Notes under the pieces: model-generated
Database searches by the model: none
Told to the model about the DNA's origin: nothing
Seen by the model: only the letters and a program-made list of their open reading frames with translations
Source: Haematobia irritans
Taxonomy: Eukaryota > Arthropoda > Insecta > Diptera > Muscidae
Reading direction: 5' to 3'
DNA: 64,000 nucleotides
Assembly (NCBI RefSeq): GCF_050003625.1
Contig: NC_134400.1
Location: 66,296,126 to 66,360,125 of the forward strand
Part shown: piece by piece, positions 23,226-36,833 of the stretch
How the letters are laid out: each line of letters starts with the position of its first letter
Position numbering within the stretch: the first letter of the stretch is position 1
Made by a program: the position numbers and the translations under genes

Positions 23226-25884
23226 ATCACATCTGACATTTAGGCAAAAATCATTTTTTGGAGGGATTGTGTTTTTCTAAAATTACAAGCAAGGGATAGC
23301 AGACATATTTTTATTTTACAAATATGGGGATTTTTTTTCTATTTCCGCAGTTTACTAAAATTTTACAGTAAATAACACATTCGTTTAGCACTTCAGATAT
23401 TTAAAGACCCAAAATGATGGTAAAAGTTTAATGTCCACAACCATTATTGGGTTGTTGATGCCAAGTTTAATTCTTAGAAAAGCATCGTTTAATTGTAGCA
23501 GATAGGACTGCGGGAGCCTTTTCAGTCTAGCTACAGTCGGGTGGGGGGTTCGTGTTCTCCTCTACAAAACTAATTTCCCATTACACAATTAATTATTATA
23601 GACTCCCTTTTTTTTGGTTCTATTGTAACTAAAAATGGGTCATTCGCAAATTGAATAAAAATATAAAAAGAAACCTAACCTTAATTTGGTATTTATGGTG
23701 CCGAATTTAAAAGTTATTCCTCTCTGGTGTTATTGGAAGAAAACATCGAAAGTTTTTTACAGCCCCATGGCTGGAACGTATATTAAAATTCAAAATCTTT
23801 CAATTGACAAAGAATTCATTTCCGTAAATACTAGCCTTACATAAGAATATAATTCAATTTTTCGGTATAATACGATTTGTATAAATGTAAGAAATCATTT
23901 TTGTAATAAAAAAAACGATATATGATCATAGAAAATGAATTTTGTACATATTTAGCAATTTTCAAACAAACAAACGATATTAATTATATGTGGATGTTGA
24001 AAATTCAACCAATGAATCTTTTACATATATGGCCACCTTTGCAAATTAAAATATCAAAAAAATACCAAATATTACAACAACAAAACAAAACATCTCATCT
24101 GTGGTTTTTACTACGTGTGTTTTTTCCACCTTGCTTTTACATATATCATTGTTCCAATAGAAGAGTATTTACGAGAGTGGCAGAATGGAGGTTAGCTGAG
24201 AGTGAGTGTTATACGTATGAATGAAACATTTTCTTGTTGTTGTTTTGTATTGTTGGAGTTCAGAAAAAGAGTAGCGTAGTAAAACTAAAGCAAAAACAAA
24301 CGATGTGTGATATCACTTTCAGCAAATTCCATTGAAAACCCACTATCGTATACACTCAAAAAAATTGTATAGAGCAAAAAACCTTTTCAAAGTATTTTCT
24401 CAATAACACTATATAGAACTTTATATAAAAACTTACCGGCTGATCGGGATCATGTTGAAGGCCTTCCCACGATGCGATGCAGCTGCTATATAATTTAATA
24501 ATTATCCAAATTTGTTCTTGCTCTGAATGTGATTCTTGATCTTGTGCTTATAATTATATATGTAAAACCATATTCGAGATTCTTGTTGTTGAAATTATTT
24601 ACCACATTTTAATAAATTTAATTTCCTATGAATTTAAAGAAGTAAATTTGCAATTATTCTAGTTTAAAGATTATTCATATGAAAACGTAACTTATTTATT
24701 TCTCCATCTTGTGTAGAATGGATTTTTCCTCAAGGAGTGGAAATGTTGATGTGTTGTGAATAGTTCAGAGACTCTTTTATGAAATTTCGGCTACCAAAAC
24801 AATTTCCTAGAGTTGATGTTCGCCTAATACCGAAAGCTCTGTCGCAACTTGCAATATCTGACAAATATTTTTGCCTCACACGGGACGAATGGTAATGGGA
24901 TTCTCCAAATGCAATTGTCCTTAAATCTTGCTCCTGGTATGCCACTTGTAACAATATTTTTCCTTTGGTGGAATTAGAGCTCCAATAAAAAATAAGTGTG
25001 GCGAAGAATTTTCAAAAAACCTGGAGGCCAAGAGGCACCAATGTTTTCCTGCCCTAACCTCCGGGACACGTGGAGTACCAGCCAATAGGAACAATTGTTG
25101 ATTCGGAAGCCTCAAGATCTATTCTCTTTGGCGTGTAAGGATTATAAACAAGTTGGTGGCAGCGTTTTCTACACTCAGTTTTATAGAAATCTTTAGCACA
25201 ACGTGCTTTCTAAAAGAAAATCAATTTTAATAAAAAAGTCTATTCCACAAATAATGCACTTTTACCTGTGATTGTAAAAATATTTCGAAATAATTATGTG
25301 CGTTTAAAAATGAGTACAATATTGTAAGGAAAGTGTTGCCCGATTACAATTATAATTTAAATTTTAATTTTGTCAATTTGGTTAAAGTGATTTCTTCGCA
25401 GTTGATAATAGGAAGGAAGTATTAAAATTGGTTGATGTTTGACAAAGGTCAACTCAGACCGCTTCTATGCTTGAGAGCAAAACGTCAAAAAACTATGAAA
25501 ATAATAGTGTTGCCACTGCCCACATTAGTGTGAACAATCACCAATACCAAGGGAACTTTTGTGAAAGTTAGCTGGTATGAATGTTTAGAGAAATAATGCC
25601 GAAATTTATAATCGGATATGATTAAAAATTTTTTTGCAGGCTGTGAAATACTCTGAACTTTGTGGGTAAAATAGGCCCGTAGAAAATTTCAGCAAGAAAC
25701 CAAATATAAAACAAATGTTTAAAGAAAAAATATAACACTTGTTATTATTATTTTTCTTTTATAGTGATTGCTGGGAAGCACAAAAATCACAGAAGGATTC
25801 TGACCAATATTTTTATAACACTGACTGTCGAGAAAAGAAAAAGAGAATGCATTCGAACAAAAACAATTATTATTTACAACGCAA
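23226..25884. other. Intronic DNA, no assigned gene; two exon-like remnants
   Basis: No domain is recognised. On the minus strand, a stretch at about 24437-24483 (cagctgcatcgcatcgtggg...cagccg|gtaagt) has exon-like splice signals. Frames 24730-25115 read LLQVAYQEQDLRTIAFGESH and similar, with a stop and a frame change between halves. Neither can be identified. A TIR-like acactcaaaaaaattg start occurs at 24354. Confidence 0.4.
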
Positions 25885-26275
25885 AACAAAATATTGTTTG
25901 TATTGTTCAAACATATTATGTTTCACCTTAGGTAGTAAAAAATTTTAATGAAATTTTCTTTGTGGCGCCAATTGGTTACTTCCATTATTTTACGTGCAGC
26001 ATGCTCTCTAGGTCTCTCTTTCTAAACACATATATGTTTATAGGCTATTTCCAAATTAATATATGTTTGCATCTAAGCATATTATATTTACAAACATTTT
26101 ATGTCCCAAACATAATATGTTCTAACATATTAACATATATGTCCCAAACATGTTATGCTAGTTTATGAACATTATATGCTTGCACTCAAAAATATTGTTT
26201 TAAACTAATTAAGTTCCAAACATATAATTTTTACACCCAAACATATGAAAAACAGTCTTGTTCGTCCGTGTGGTA
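25885..26275 (+). mobile_element. CATATG-family MITE, 5'-truncated
   Basis: Matches the complete copy at 60712-61166 from ttgtttgtatt onward, including gccaattggttacttccatt and tctctaggtctctctttcta. It ends in catatgaaaaacagtc...gtccgtg. It abuts the RTE-like LINE relic. Confidence 0.75.
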
Positions 26276-26769
26276 GGCTGAACATTGCATTGGTAATCTT
26301 CATTTTAATTTCTTGACAAAATTCGATGAGCTTGTCGCCTCTTTCATTTCTATCTCCTAGACCATATCTTCCTTTTACTCCTGCAACCACACTGAAAGAA
26401 GAGTTTTCTTTTCTGAGGAACGAAACTTTAGACAAACAAAATTTTCTTTTAACACTACAAAATTTTCTTTAATGTCAAATGAAAAAGATTAGAGGCAATC
26501 GGGTTATTTGCTCTTAATGAAAATACTCTCTAATAAAGGGAAATTTCGTTCCGTAAGAAGTATTTTTTCGTTGAGTGTACGACACTTCCTATTTTCGCAT
26601 TGAAATCGCCTTGGATTATGGGTATTTCATGAGGTTTTGTTATTTTAATAAGTTCATCGTCTTCAGTATAAAAAGTTTCAAAGTTTGTCATTACTTTTGT
26701 CTCCAGAAGGGGCATAGACTTGGACTATATTAACGTTGACTGGTTTTGATGATATTTTTATCATCATAG
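26276..26769 (-). pseudogene. RTE-like LINE endonuclease relic, part 2
   Basis: Minus-strand peptides VNIVQVYAPSGDK-like (with stops), IPIIQGDFNAKIGS, then after a 188-bp insertion VAGVKGRYGLGDRNERGD and KLIEFCQEIKMKITNAMFS. GDFNAKIG and GLGxRNERGxxLIEFC are hallmarks of the endonuclease of RTE-type LINEs. It continues with part 1 at 28248-28800, from which a SINE separates it. Broken by stops. Confidence 0.75.
26390..26577. mobile_element. 188-bp MITE inside the RTE relic
   Basis: The ends cactgaaagaagagttttct and (complement) cactcaacgaaaaaatactt are related inverted repeats, each followed by a ggaacgaaa motif. The insertion splits the endonuclease between FNAKIGSV and VAGVKGRYG, so the element boundary is fixed by the host frame. 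Confidence 0.7.
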
Positions 26770-28247
26770 GTTAAGTTGTTAGGTGCACGCAGAGAAGAAA
26801 CATGATTGTCACAATCATATTCGAAGAGCAAAATAATATGATAGAAGCTATTTTTGCGGCGACCATGTAACATTTTAACCTGCAACCATGTTGGCTCAGT
26901 GAACATGGTTCTAAGAAAAATATAATTGTCTTCATCTAAAATGTTATTATATTGATAAAAAGAATTTTGTTTGAATGGAAAAACAATGGTCACGATTTCA
27001 AATGTTGTGGTATTCATTAAAAACGTTATTCTCCTAGTTAAAAGAACATGGTCACAACCTAAAATGTTTTGATCTTTATGAAAAAATTTTTTCATCGTCG
27101 AAAAAGGACGCCACTTGAGAAAAGAAAACACAAAATTAACTTTATTTATTTGTTTTTATTTATTTATAAACTAATTCATTGTTTATTTGTATTTATAATG
27201 CCGTTCAAGCAAACATCATATATTTTTACACACTCTGTTTTATTTCAATGTCAACAATAAGTAATTATTCCATATTTACATCGTGCCTATCAAATGTACA
27301 AACGCAGACATCATGTAACTGCAAATAAAAATAAATGATGCATATAGCAAAATGCAGAACATATTTTCAATTACACTTTCCTTTTTTGTGTTCACATAAA
27401 CCCACGTGTCACTTCTGAATAAATAAATTAACACAAAACACAGTACATCCGTATTCTCCGTCCATTCCAAGAAACAACGAACACACGACTGACGCGCAAA
27501 ATGAAAATCGTGTGTACCTGCTCAATGTTTTTATAAAATTCTTTTCACTGCAAAAAAATTAAAAATGTAAATGGTCACGAAAACAATGTACATGGTCTTT
27601 ATGGCCATTTAATGGTTCTAGACTTGTCTATACGTAACCTATGCAAATACTTTTTTCCCTGCAATAAAGTAAAAAAAATTGAATGGTCAGGTACATGATT
27701 TTCCTGACCATGTAATGGTCTCAAATTCTATCATTTAAATGATAGAACATGTTTGCGGTATTTGAGAACCATTCAAATGCTTATTGCCACCATACATTTT
27801 TCTCCGCTCGAAAACTATTTTTACAAAGATAAAATACATGGTTTTCGCGGCAATTACATGCTCTAGATAAGCATTGAATGAATGCGGCAACCATGTCCAA
27901 ACATGGTTTTTCTGTGCGTGTGGCAGCCCGATGTATCAGGCTCACTTAGACTATGCAGTCCATTGTGGTACCATATTGGTGAACTTCTCTCTTATCACTG
28001 AGTCCTGCCCGATTCCATGTTAAGCTTAATGACGAGGGACCTCATTTTTATAGCCGAGTCCGAACGGCGTTCCACATTGCAGTGAATCCACTTAGAGAAG
28101 CTTTGAAACCCTCAGGAATGTCACCAGCAGTACTGAGGTGGGATAATCCACCGCTGAAAAACATTTTGGTGTTCGGTCGAAGCAGGAATCGAACCCACGA
28201 CCTTGCGTATGCAAGGCGAGCGTGCTAACCAACCACTGTGGCTCCCT
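26770..28247 (-). mobile_element. tRNA-derived SINE 2, split by a MITE
   Basis: A 13-base target duplication (tttatcatcatag, 26757-26769 and 28248-28260) brackets the insertion in the RTE relic. The tRNA-like head is at the right, B box GGTTCGATTCC at 28185-28195. The body, 27921-28247, matches SINE 1. The outermost tail (26770-26785, gttaagttgttaggtg) is separated from the body by the family-B MITE 26786-27920. Confidence 0.9.
26786..27920. mobile_element. Family-B MITE, 1135 bp, inside SINE 2
   Basis: Inverted ends cacgcagagaagaaacatg and (complement) cacgcacagaaaaaccatg. A TG dinucleotide occurs on both sides of the insertion (26784-26785 and 27921-27922). It has no transposase frame. The interior is rich in catggtc/gaccatg and self-complementary stretches (tatcatttaaatgata near 27728). 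Related partial copies: 22985-23225 and about 54875-55150. Confidence 0.75.
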
Positions 28248-28800
28248 TTTATCATCATAGTTCTGTCAGATTTTGGAATGAATGCGATAACACTTTTGGC
28301 TATATGATCTTTCACAATAACACCAACACCGTTCCGATTATTCCTGTTGGAATTCCCTGAAAAATATATGTTGGCATTTTATTACGAAAGCTCCTGCATT
28401 TGCCCACCAGGTTTCGCACACTCCCAGTATGTCCATATTTCAGCTATGGTATTGCTCAGCTTGCCTGCTTCATATAAACTTAGGATATTCCATGTGTTTT
28501 TTTTTGTTTGGTTTTTCCTCCGGGGACTCTTAGCACCCTCGTGATACCTTAGACTGAGAGCTGTGTGTTTTGTTGCTATATGCTATATGGTTTTCAAGGG
28601 ATAATTACATCAGTGGTTTTCCGTTGACTTCTGATGGGTTCTAAGGCAGCTTCCACCCACTGTGGAAACAGGCACTGCTACCGTTTGGTCCGCCAGAGGT
28701 ATTTGATTTCCTTCTTACCACCCATATCTGGGAAGCATTCCCGTATCCACCACCTTGGGACACGTCCTCTAGGGATTACAGGCTCCCCGAAGATTTGGGA
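28248..28800 (-). pseudogene. RTE-like LINE endonuclease relic, part 1
   Basis: Minus-strand reading gives NTWNILSLYEAGKLSNTIAEI, then NGVGVIVKDHIAKSVIAFIP and KSDRTMMIK, matching the start of RTE-type endonucleases (TWNVRTLYEAGKL..., GVG...). The DNA upstream to 28800 looks like decayed 5' sequence of the same element. It connects to 26769 across SINE 2 through the duplicated tttatcatcatag. Confidence 0.75.
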
Positions 28801-29867
28801 CATTACATTTTCTTAAATATAATATCTCTGCATGCAAGCATATATTAATTTCGAAATCGTATAGGCATATATATATTTTCAAACGTCAGAAAGAGAATAG
28901 AGAAAAAGATAAACATGGCAACGGAGATAGATAAGGAAAGACGTATGTTGACGATTCTCTCATCATGAGGGCAAACGGTGCTCTACTTGAGAGACATATT
29001 TTGTTATGGCCAAATGTGCTTGCATTCCTATTGCTATGTACGTGAACGAAGCTCCCCGAAAATTTGAAATGTTCAAGTCGTTGTGTATGGAGAAACGAAG
29101 AGAGATCGACAAAGATAATAGATATATACAAGAAAATTAAAATTTGCATTATTCTTTTCTTCGTGTAGCATCAAAACAAACAGAGTCAGGCTGTGATTAA
29201 GTCGAAAATTTCCGACCAAGATAAGCAATAAAATAGAGGAGAGCATTAAAATTTATAATGAGATTTATTAAAAAAATAAAGTGCAGTGTTTTTGTCGGAG
29301 GTTCAAACTAGGGGTTGTATCAGTTGTATGATATATAACAAATCAGATACAATTTCATTGAATTTACAATATTTTTAATGAGGTGTATTTAACCCATATT
29401 TATTTTTCGGTTTTTTCTTATTAATAAATAGTGCAGTTAGAAAAAAAACAAATGTATGTCCTCAAAAAATCGCTTCTAACATATGTCCACGACATATTTT
29501 GCAAGAAGCATATTTCCGAAACATTATGAAAAAAACAATTAGACAAAAATGTGGTAAAAACTAAAGGAAAAGAGAGAAGCCAAAATCATTTTTAGGAGTT
29601 GAATCCGAGACCGATGCACAGCAACATATGGTCAATAGGATTGCCATATCTAGAGAAAATATGTCCGAATGTATGATAAGTGATTAAACAATTGTATCCT
29701 AACTATTCTATTTGTTTTTAAAGTTTGAACTTTTGTTCCTCAGAAAATAAAACTCTTCGTTCAGAATGATCGTTATGAAGACATCCTACAAGTTTTATTT
29801 TTTAATCATCTTGATTTCCATACACTCCCATCTTTGTTTATTGGTCCCGTATATATATTGAATACTC
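28801..29867. other. No recognised gene or element
   Basis: AT-rich intronic DNA without domains. There is a caaacatattt-like scrap of the CATATG family near 29470-29520. Confidence 0.5.
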
Positions 29868-32800
29868 AACCGTCGAACTGAACGGACGTGTGTTTTAATA
29901 TTTGATCAATTTAATTGTCTTAATAAGTACCTGTTAGGAATTTCAAGTGTGGTGGTACACTTAGCCACCACCTTGCAGCGAAATTCAAAGTCATCCACTG
30001 GATCCAGTGGAAGGGTTTCGACTGAAGTTAAAAATTTGGGCAATGGCCAAGAGTTAAGCCCAATTAGTCGACTTGTAGACGAGTCTACAGGTGGCGACAC
30101 TGTGGCAGGTCGAACCTTTTCTATGGTAACGACATAAAAAGGAGGTAATCCCTCACGAAAGAATTTTAAGGAAAGTAGAATTGCTTTGTTTATCGTAAAG
30201 AAATTAGGATCAGTCGACTCAAGCACGTTGTCGGCTAAGCAAAGCGATTCCTTAAAATGGGCTCAAGGAATCATTGAAGCTGGAAAAAGGGAACGATCGC
30301 CGGATGAGCTGCCATCTTCCAAATGGGATCAAAGATCTTTGCCTCAGTTGCAAAAGACAGCCTTATGATGGCTATCACAAACAAAGGAGCATTGGACAGT
30401 ATGGGTCCAATGCAGCAATAGGAGGAAACTGACAACGCGATGTCTTGTGTCTACCCACAGGTGCCCGGACCAAGTCCTCGACGGAAAGACGCTGGATGGA
30501 CGATTTATGTTAATCGCATATGCGAACCAGGTCTATGGTCTTTAAAGCTGCTTAGTCGAAAAAAAAATACATACCGGCTAAATCTAGAGCACATGCATGG
30601 ATACTGCAAACCCTCCTGATCCTAAGTCAATATTAAACAGACTAAAGAAATCTAAACCAGATCTTCCAACCGACGATTGGAAGGTTGGCCGTTTGGATAA
30701 GGTGGATGACCAAGACGACATGCGGTGATTATATTGAACATTGAGTCGTTGCCACATCTAGCCCACACCCAAGGCCGTGTCAGTTACGCCTTTCATCATA
30801 TGCATATAAAGGTATACAAAATCGATCAGCCAAAGGATTCCGAACGGACAAACCTGCGTTAGAGTCAGAAGTGAAAAGATCTCCTTGTGAAGCCGAAAGA
30901 GACATAAAAACTGCATACATTGACGAACATCGTATGCGGGAAGTTTCTACAGCCTCAAATCTCACCAAGCTGAACCGAGGGTCATTCCGAGAGTCCCCGA
31001 GATATGTGGATAGGAAGTTCTTGACGGCTCAATCAATCATCGTAACGGCTGATGTGACGGTGATTGAAAATTTGGGTGATTCTACGGTTCCTCCAGATAA
31101 ATCTTCACCATTGTAAGGAAAGTCCTCCTGATGAATGGGGACATAGATGTGGTTCTTATTCAAAAACCATATGTATATAAGAACAAGATCAGTGAATTCA
31201 GAACTCCGGGTTTAAAACTGTTGCACAATACCGGTAAAGATATCAATCGAGCATGTATAATTGCCAAAAATGAAATAAACTTATTTCTGCTTCCTTCATT
31301 GAGCAATGCAGACACTGTCGTAGCCAGTCTAGAAATAATCACTGAAAACAAAGACAAAACCCGTTATGGGATGTGATGCAAATGCACATCATAGTATTTG
31401 GGGAAGTAGTGATACTAATGCAAGAGGAGAACCACTAATTCGCAATAAGGGAGATGCACCAACCTTCGTCACAAAAATATAGGAAAGGATTTTTGGACGT
31501 CACATTGGTCTCTCCGGAACGGAATGATAAGATATCAGAGTGTCAAGTTTTACATCAGTTTCAAATTGGTTGTTCGTACTTCCATATTTCCGCCAAATGT
31601 GGGAAAAGCTGATTGGAATATGTATAGTGATACGTTCGGTATGGCGATACTAGAAATACCAGCGATAAATATAAGCACTGGAGCGAATTTCAAAGACTTT
31701 CAACATCTCACTGAAAGCTGCATGCCCTAGAGGAAAGCCAAGGGGGAAAATCGACCGCCATGGTGGTCTACGGAGTTAAGTAGTATGAGGAAATCCTGCA
31801 AGAAGTTCTTTAACAAAACTAGGTCCACCAGAGCTCCGGAGGATTGGGACGTTTACAAAATGAATCTGAGAGGATATAAGCGAGAACTGAGAAGGGCTCA
31901 GTATAACTCTTGGAATGATTATTGTAGCAGTATTTAGAATACGTCCGAGGCTTCCAGACTAAGGAAGGCACTAGCATCCAGGTTTCATTAACATCGGAGG
32001 GCAACTGGACAACGTCCAGTGAGGAGACGCTGGAGGTACTATTTGACATACATATTCCTGGAAAGCAGACGGTTGAAATATGTTCACAGAGGTTCAGCGG
32101 TCATTTCCTATCAAGGAAATTGTATCGGAATCTAGAATAAAATGGGCTTTAAATAGTTTTGGACCATTCAAATCCCCCGGACCTGATGGAATTGCTCCGG
32201 CGGAGTTACAAGCAGTGACTGACTGAATTCCAGGAAAGTGGAGGGAAAAAAAGTTGTTTTCATACCTAAAGCGGGAAAAGCCTCTCACTCGAGTGCGAAG
32301 GATTTCCGACCAACGAGCTTATCCTCATTCCTTCTTAAGACTCTGGAGAGAATGATAGATATTTATCTTAGAACTAGTGTCGATTCAAGATGGCTTCTTT
32401 TTTCAATGTTGCTAAAAACAACCTCCTGGTTTCCCTAGGATAAAAGTGGTGGCACAAGCAGATGATGTGGCTCTATCAGTTAGGGAAAAATTCCCATCCA
32501 CAATTAGAGACATTATACAGGGAGCCCTCCGGATGACTGAGAAATGGGCGAAGGAAAATGGTCTAGGGGTAAATCCTGCAAACACAGAACATGTACTGCA
32601 AAGAACGCAAAATTCCCACGGTTTTGCCCATATCCTAAGGTGGTATTGAAAAACCCTTTGGTGAGTGCGCAAAATACCTTGGAGTTATATTGGTCAGGAA
32701 GCTGAATATTGAAAAAAAGGCGAGAAAAGCTACGGTAGCCTTGTACTCGTGCAAAAAGCAATAGGGTGCTATATGGTGTTGTAGTCTGGTGTCACTTCAG

Positions 32801-33225
32801 TAGCCGACAAGTTTAGATAAAGTTCAGGATATGTCGTGCTCGCGTATCTCAGGCGCATTCAGTAAGACAGGAATGGATTGCCTTAATGTCATGCATACAC
32901 TTTGGCCAAACAATCAGCTGCAGCAACGGCTGTGCGGTTGCGCGAGCTATCGTTGTAGTCTGAAAAAGGTACGGTCACAGTTCGGTCCTCAAAATAATGC
33001 CAGATATGCCAAACGTAGTGGATTACACCCTGGCCTAACACTTTCCGACAAAAAGTTTGAAACTCTAATGCCCAAGTTTATTCCCCGTCCCCGGGGAATA
33101 AACTTTCTATAGATTTCTACACTGATAGCTTCAAATTGGATGGACAAGTGGGTTTTGGAGTATTTCTAATGATCTGGAACTTCGAATAGCGAAAAGATTA
33201 TCACTGTAGTGTTTTTCAGGCTGAT
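29868..33225 (+). mobile_element. LOA-like LINE copy D, strongly decayed
   Basis: It begins ctcaaccgtcgaactgaacg (the shared 5' end) and passes through ORF1 (29949-31116, many breaks), endonuclease (31131-31730), linker and RT (32100-32650; QADDVALSV in place of YADDVALAV). It ends within RNase H (TVVFFRL, about 33225). There is no 3' UTR or tail, so the 3' part was lost. Many deletions and stops make it an old copy. Confidence 0.87.
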
Positions 33226-34114
<889 letters not shown>

Positions 34115-34179
34115 GCAATTACATAAAATGATCAATGACATGCATTTTTATTAATTTTAATTAAAATATCGAGCAATAG

Positions 34180-34234
34180 TTTTTGTTTGGAAGGCATTAG
34201 AACAATTAAAGAAAATTATTTTATAAAATATACA
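34180..34234 (+). repeat. 55-bp inverted repeat, left arm
   Basis: Perfect complement of 37986-38040 (starts tttttgtttggaaggcatta). The arms bracket Penelope block 1; the right arm touches the right TA array almost directly. Confidence 0.93.
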
Positions 34235-35085
34235 ATATAAAGTTAATATTGCACATAAAAATTATAATACACTAAAAAACATTTTCACAAAAACTAAAGA
34301 GAAGACACCAGTTATAGAAACATCTAATATTATTTATCAAATAATATGCAATGGAGACAACAAAGAATCATGTGACAAAATGTATATTGGAACTACAAAA
34401 AATAAATTAAAAACAAGACTGTCGGGACACAAATCAAGTAACAAACACCAAAGAACAGCGCTTGCAACACACTGTGCGACAACGAAACATCACCCGAACT
34501 TTGACGATGTGAGAGTATTGGAGAGAGAGAGAAGCAACAGCAAACGATTAACATTAGAAATGCTGTACATTAACAATGTACCAACAGAGAAGAGAATGAA
34601 CTACAAATCAGACACAGATAACATTGCTCACATATTCAGACACATCATAAATAAGACAAGTAGATATACAAGTACTCAGCATCAGAGAAAGCAAGAGGGA
34701 AATCAGTGCAATAAAAGTAACAGACGAACGTAGTGATACTACTCTAGTTTTAAGCTTTATGTATTGCTGTGGTTTTCCACTTGAATGTTTTGTATACGTA
34801 AGTGTATAATGAAATTCTTTTTGTATTTCCTGTTCTCCTGATACTTCTTGATATACATTTGTTAAAATCTTTAATTATTTAAGAAAAATTTTTGTAAACT
34901 AAAATCAATAGTAAACACTATAATTACATGTAATTTGAAGAACATTTTTTTGATAAATAATTTACATGTTATGATTAAAATTATCAAATTATTTTTATTG
35001 TAGATCTACTTCTAATGAAGCAATTAATGTAATTGCGAAATAGTGAAGAATAAAGAAACCAATACATTCAAAAAAAAAAAAAAAA
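34235..35085 (+). mobile_element. Penelope-like element, 3' part with GIY-YIG endonuclease (block 1)
   Basis: Only the end of the coding region and the 3' UTR are present. The UTR ends aataaagaaaccaatacatt followed by an A run (35070-35085). Reverse transcriptase is absent here. A second copy lies at 48525-50449 and an inverted one at 47075-48524. Confidence 0.85.
34239..34733 (+). pseudogene. Penelope-like polyprotein C-terminus, GIY-YIG domain
   Basis: Open for 165 codons without a complete start. In Penelope-like elements this domain nicks DNA for target priming. The frame reads DKMYIGTTKNKLKTRLSGHK (the YIG motif and the conserved Arg/His helix), THCATTKHHPNFDDVRVLER and EMLYINNVPTEKRMNY, which are typical of the family. 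The domain itself looks intact, but it is a fragment of a polyprotein without RT, so it should be inert. Confidence 0.85.
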
Positions 35086-36217
35086 TACGATCTCAAGCTT
35101 GAATAATTATTATCTATTGAATAAATGAAAGATCGAATAAAATCAAAATTTCTAGTTTTTTTTAATCAGGTCCATTTTAATTTAAGTTTGAGAGGTGTCA
35201 CTGTATTATTAAATTTGAATGTATGAAAAATGTATTTTTCCCTTGAGCGCAGCGAAACATATGCTTGCAAGAATTTTCTCCCAAAGAAGATTGTGCCCAA
35301 AAAAATATTTCTGCCTAATTGCATGTTCCCTCACATTTTTCTCACTTCCACGACATTTTAGTTCTTTTTCTGTAATACAAACAATGTTGAAGAAATTATG
35401 CAATTTTATGCATTTGTTAAATTCTACCTTTCGCCTGGATTGTGTCCAAAATGCCAAAATGATAAACAAAACACATATCCACACATACATAAAATACTGC
35501 TCTGTATATTCTGTTGATTCCGAATGTCTATTCTCTTTACTCCGAATATCCAAATTAAAAAATTATTAGACTTAAGCATATCAGATCACAATGCTTCACA
35601 ATGGACTGAATCTTAATCGGGCTGCCACTTTAACCTAATCTATATCAAATTTTTGGCGAAGCCTTATGAACATACCAAGCGTATAGCCAAAACAAATGAA
35701 CACATAAAACAGTTTTCCGAAACAACATACAAGCAGTTTTATAGAAATTGGGCTCTTTTGATTCTTTCGCTGTGTTCTTTTGATATATTTCGTCAACCCA
35801 CCCTCCGTTTCCATCCCTATTTCTTTCTCTATAATCTTTCTCTCTCTGTCGCTCTCTGAATAAAATATCACAACATATATATGTTTACTCGAAATTTGTA
35901 AATTTATATATGTTTACATTCACACATATTATTTTTATGAAACATTCATGTCCCAAACATAATATATTCTAACATATTATCATATGTGTCCCAAACATTT
36001 AATGCTACTTTAAAAATATTACATTTTTGCACTTAAATATATTGTGTTTGTGTTTTTTTACCTACATTGGCATCATCTTGTGGTGTGAAAACAAATCGAG
36101 ACTTCCGAGGAGTAAGTCAAAACGTTCACAGAAAGGAAATTAAAAGATTAACTTTCCAAAGGGATCTTCATACTTTGGTTTTAAATATTTGTTATTGTAT
36201 ATACATATATCGAAGTA
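35086..36217 (+). repeat. Duplicated block 1: CATATG-family sequence with a short LINE tail
   Basis: Nearly identical to 50450-51572. At 35592-35639 a shortened LINE tail (cacaatggactgaatcttaa, cgggctgccactttaaccta) is inserted, with atatca on both sides. The homologous site at about 22514 lacks it. Caaacat/atatgttt phrases follow at 35870-36050. Opposite 114-116-codon frames at 35209-35569 overlap each other and have no domain. Confidence 0.7.
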
Positions 36218-36833
36218 TCCCTGTAGGAAATTGAGGTGACTTTAAGTTAATAAATTGTTAGTCATAACTGAGTCATAGGTGACTCAAAACCTAACTCATT
36301 TCCCATGTAAAATCCTATTCAGTTTTAACACGTGTTGTCATTGGAACGAGTTAGTCCTCACTCAACCCCGCATAAGCTTCAGCTAACCAAAAGTTAGTTC
36401 AAAGTGAATTAGATTTAGGCTGATAAAATATGAGCATACTATGAGTTAGCTCCTAACTGATTAGTTTATGGTGAGCTCTTTGTGGATAATAAAATATTTT
36501 GTTTTTGTTTTATTATTTTTGACTCATTTTATTTTTAATTAATTAAAAAAAATTAATTCAGATTTTTTAAAATTATTCTACAATAAATAAAATATAACGT
36601 AAATAAAAATTCGGTAAAGCTAAATTGAAACAAATATAAAAAGCCAAATCGAAATTGACAGTTATAGAAGTCAATACATATTTTTTGTTTGTTTATTTGA
36701 ATTGTTTCCAAGACTTTACTTCACTTAAATATGAATCAGCTTAGAGTGAGCGAAAAGGTAACTCATTGCTGATCGAGAAAAAGTGAGTTTGGGAAAAATT
36801 CAAATGACTCAAGACTGCATAAATATTGAGTTA

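Noticed and set aside
24437..24483. Possible short minus-strand exon (cag|ctgcatcgc ... cagccg|gtaagt)
   Set aside because: Splice-like signals are good, but 47 bases without a recognised peptide or partner exon cannot be called a gene. Noted only within the region description.
24730..25115. Minus-strand frames with protein-like composition
   Set aside because: A stop and a frame change interrupt them, no domain is recognisable and no splice context was found.
35209..35569. Overlapping 114- and 116-codon frames on opposite strands, also at 50564-50924
   Set aside because: They belong to duplicated repeat DNA. Preservation in both blocks reflects the recent duplication, not selection, and neither has a domain.
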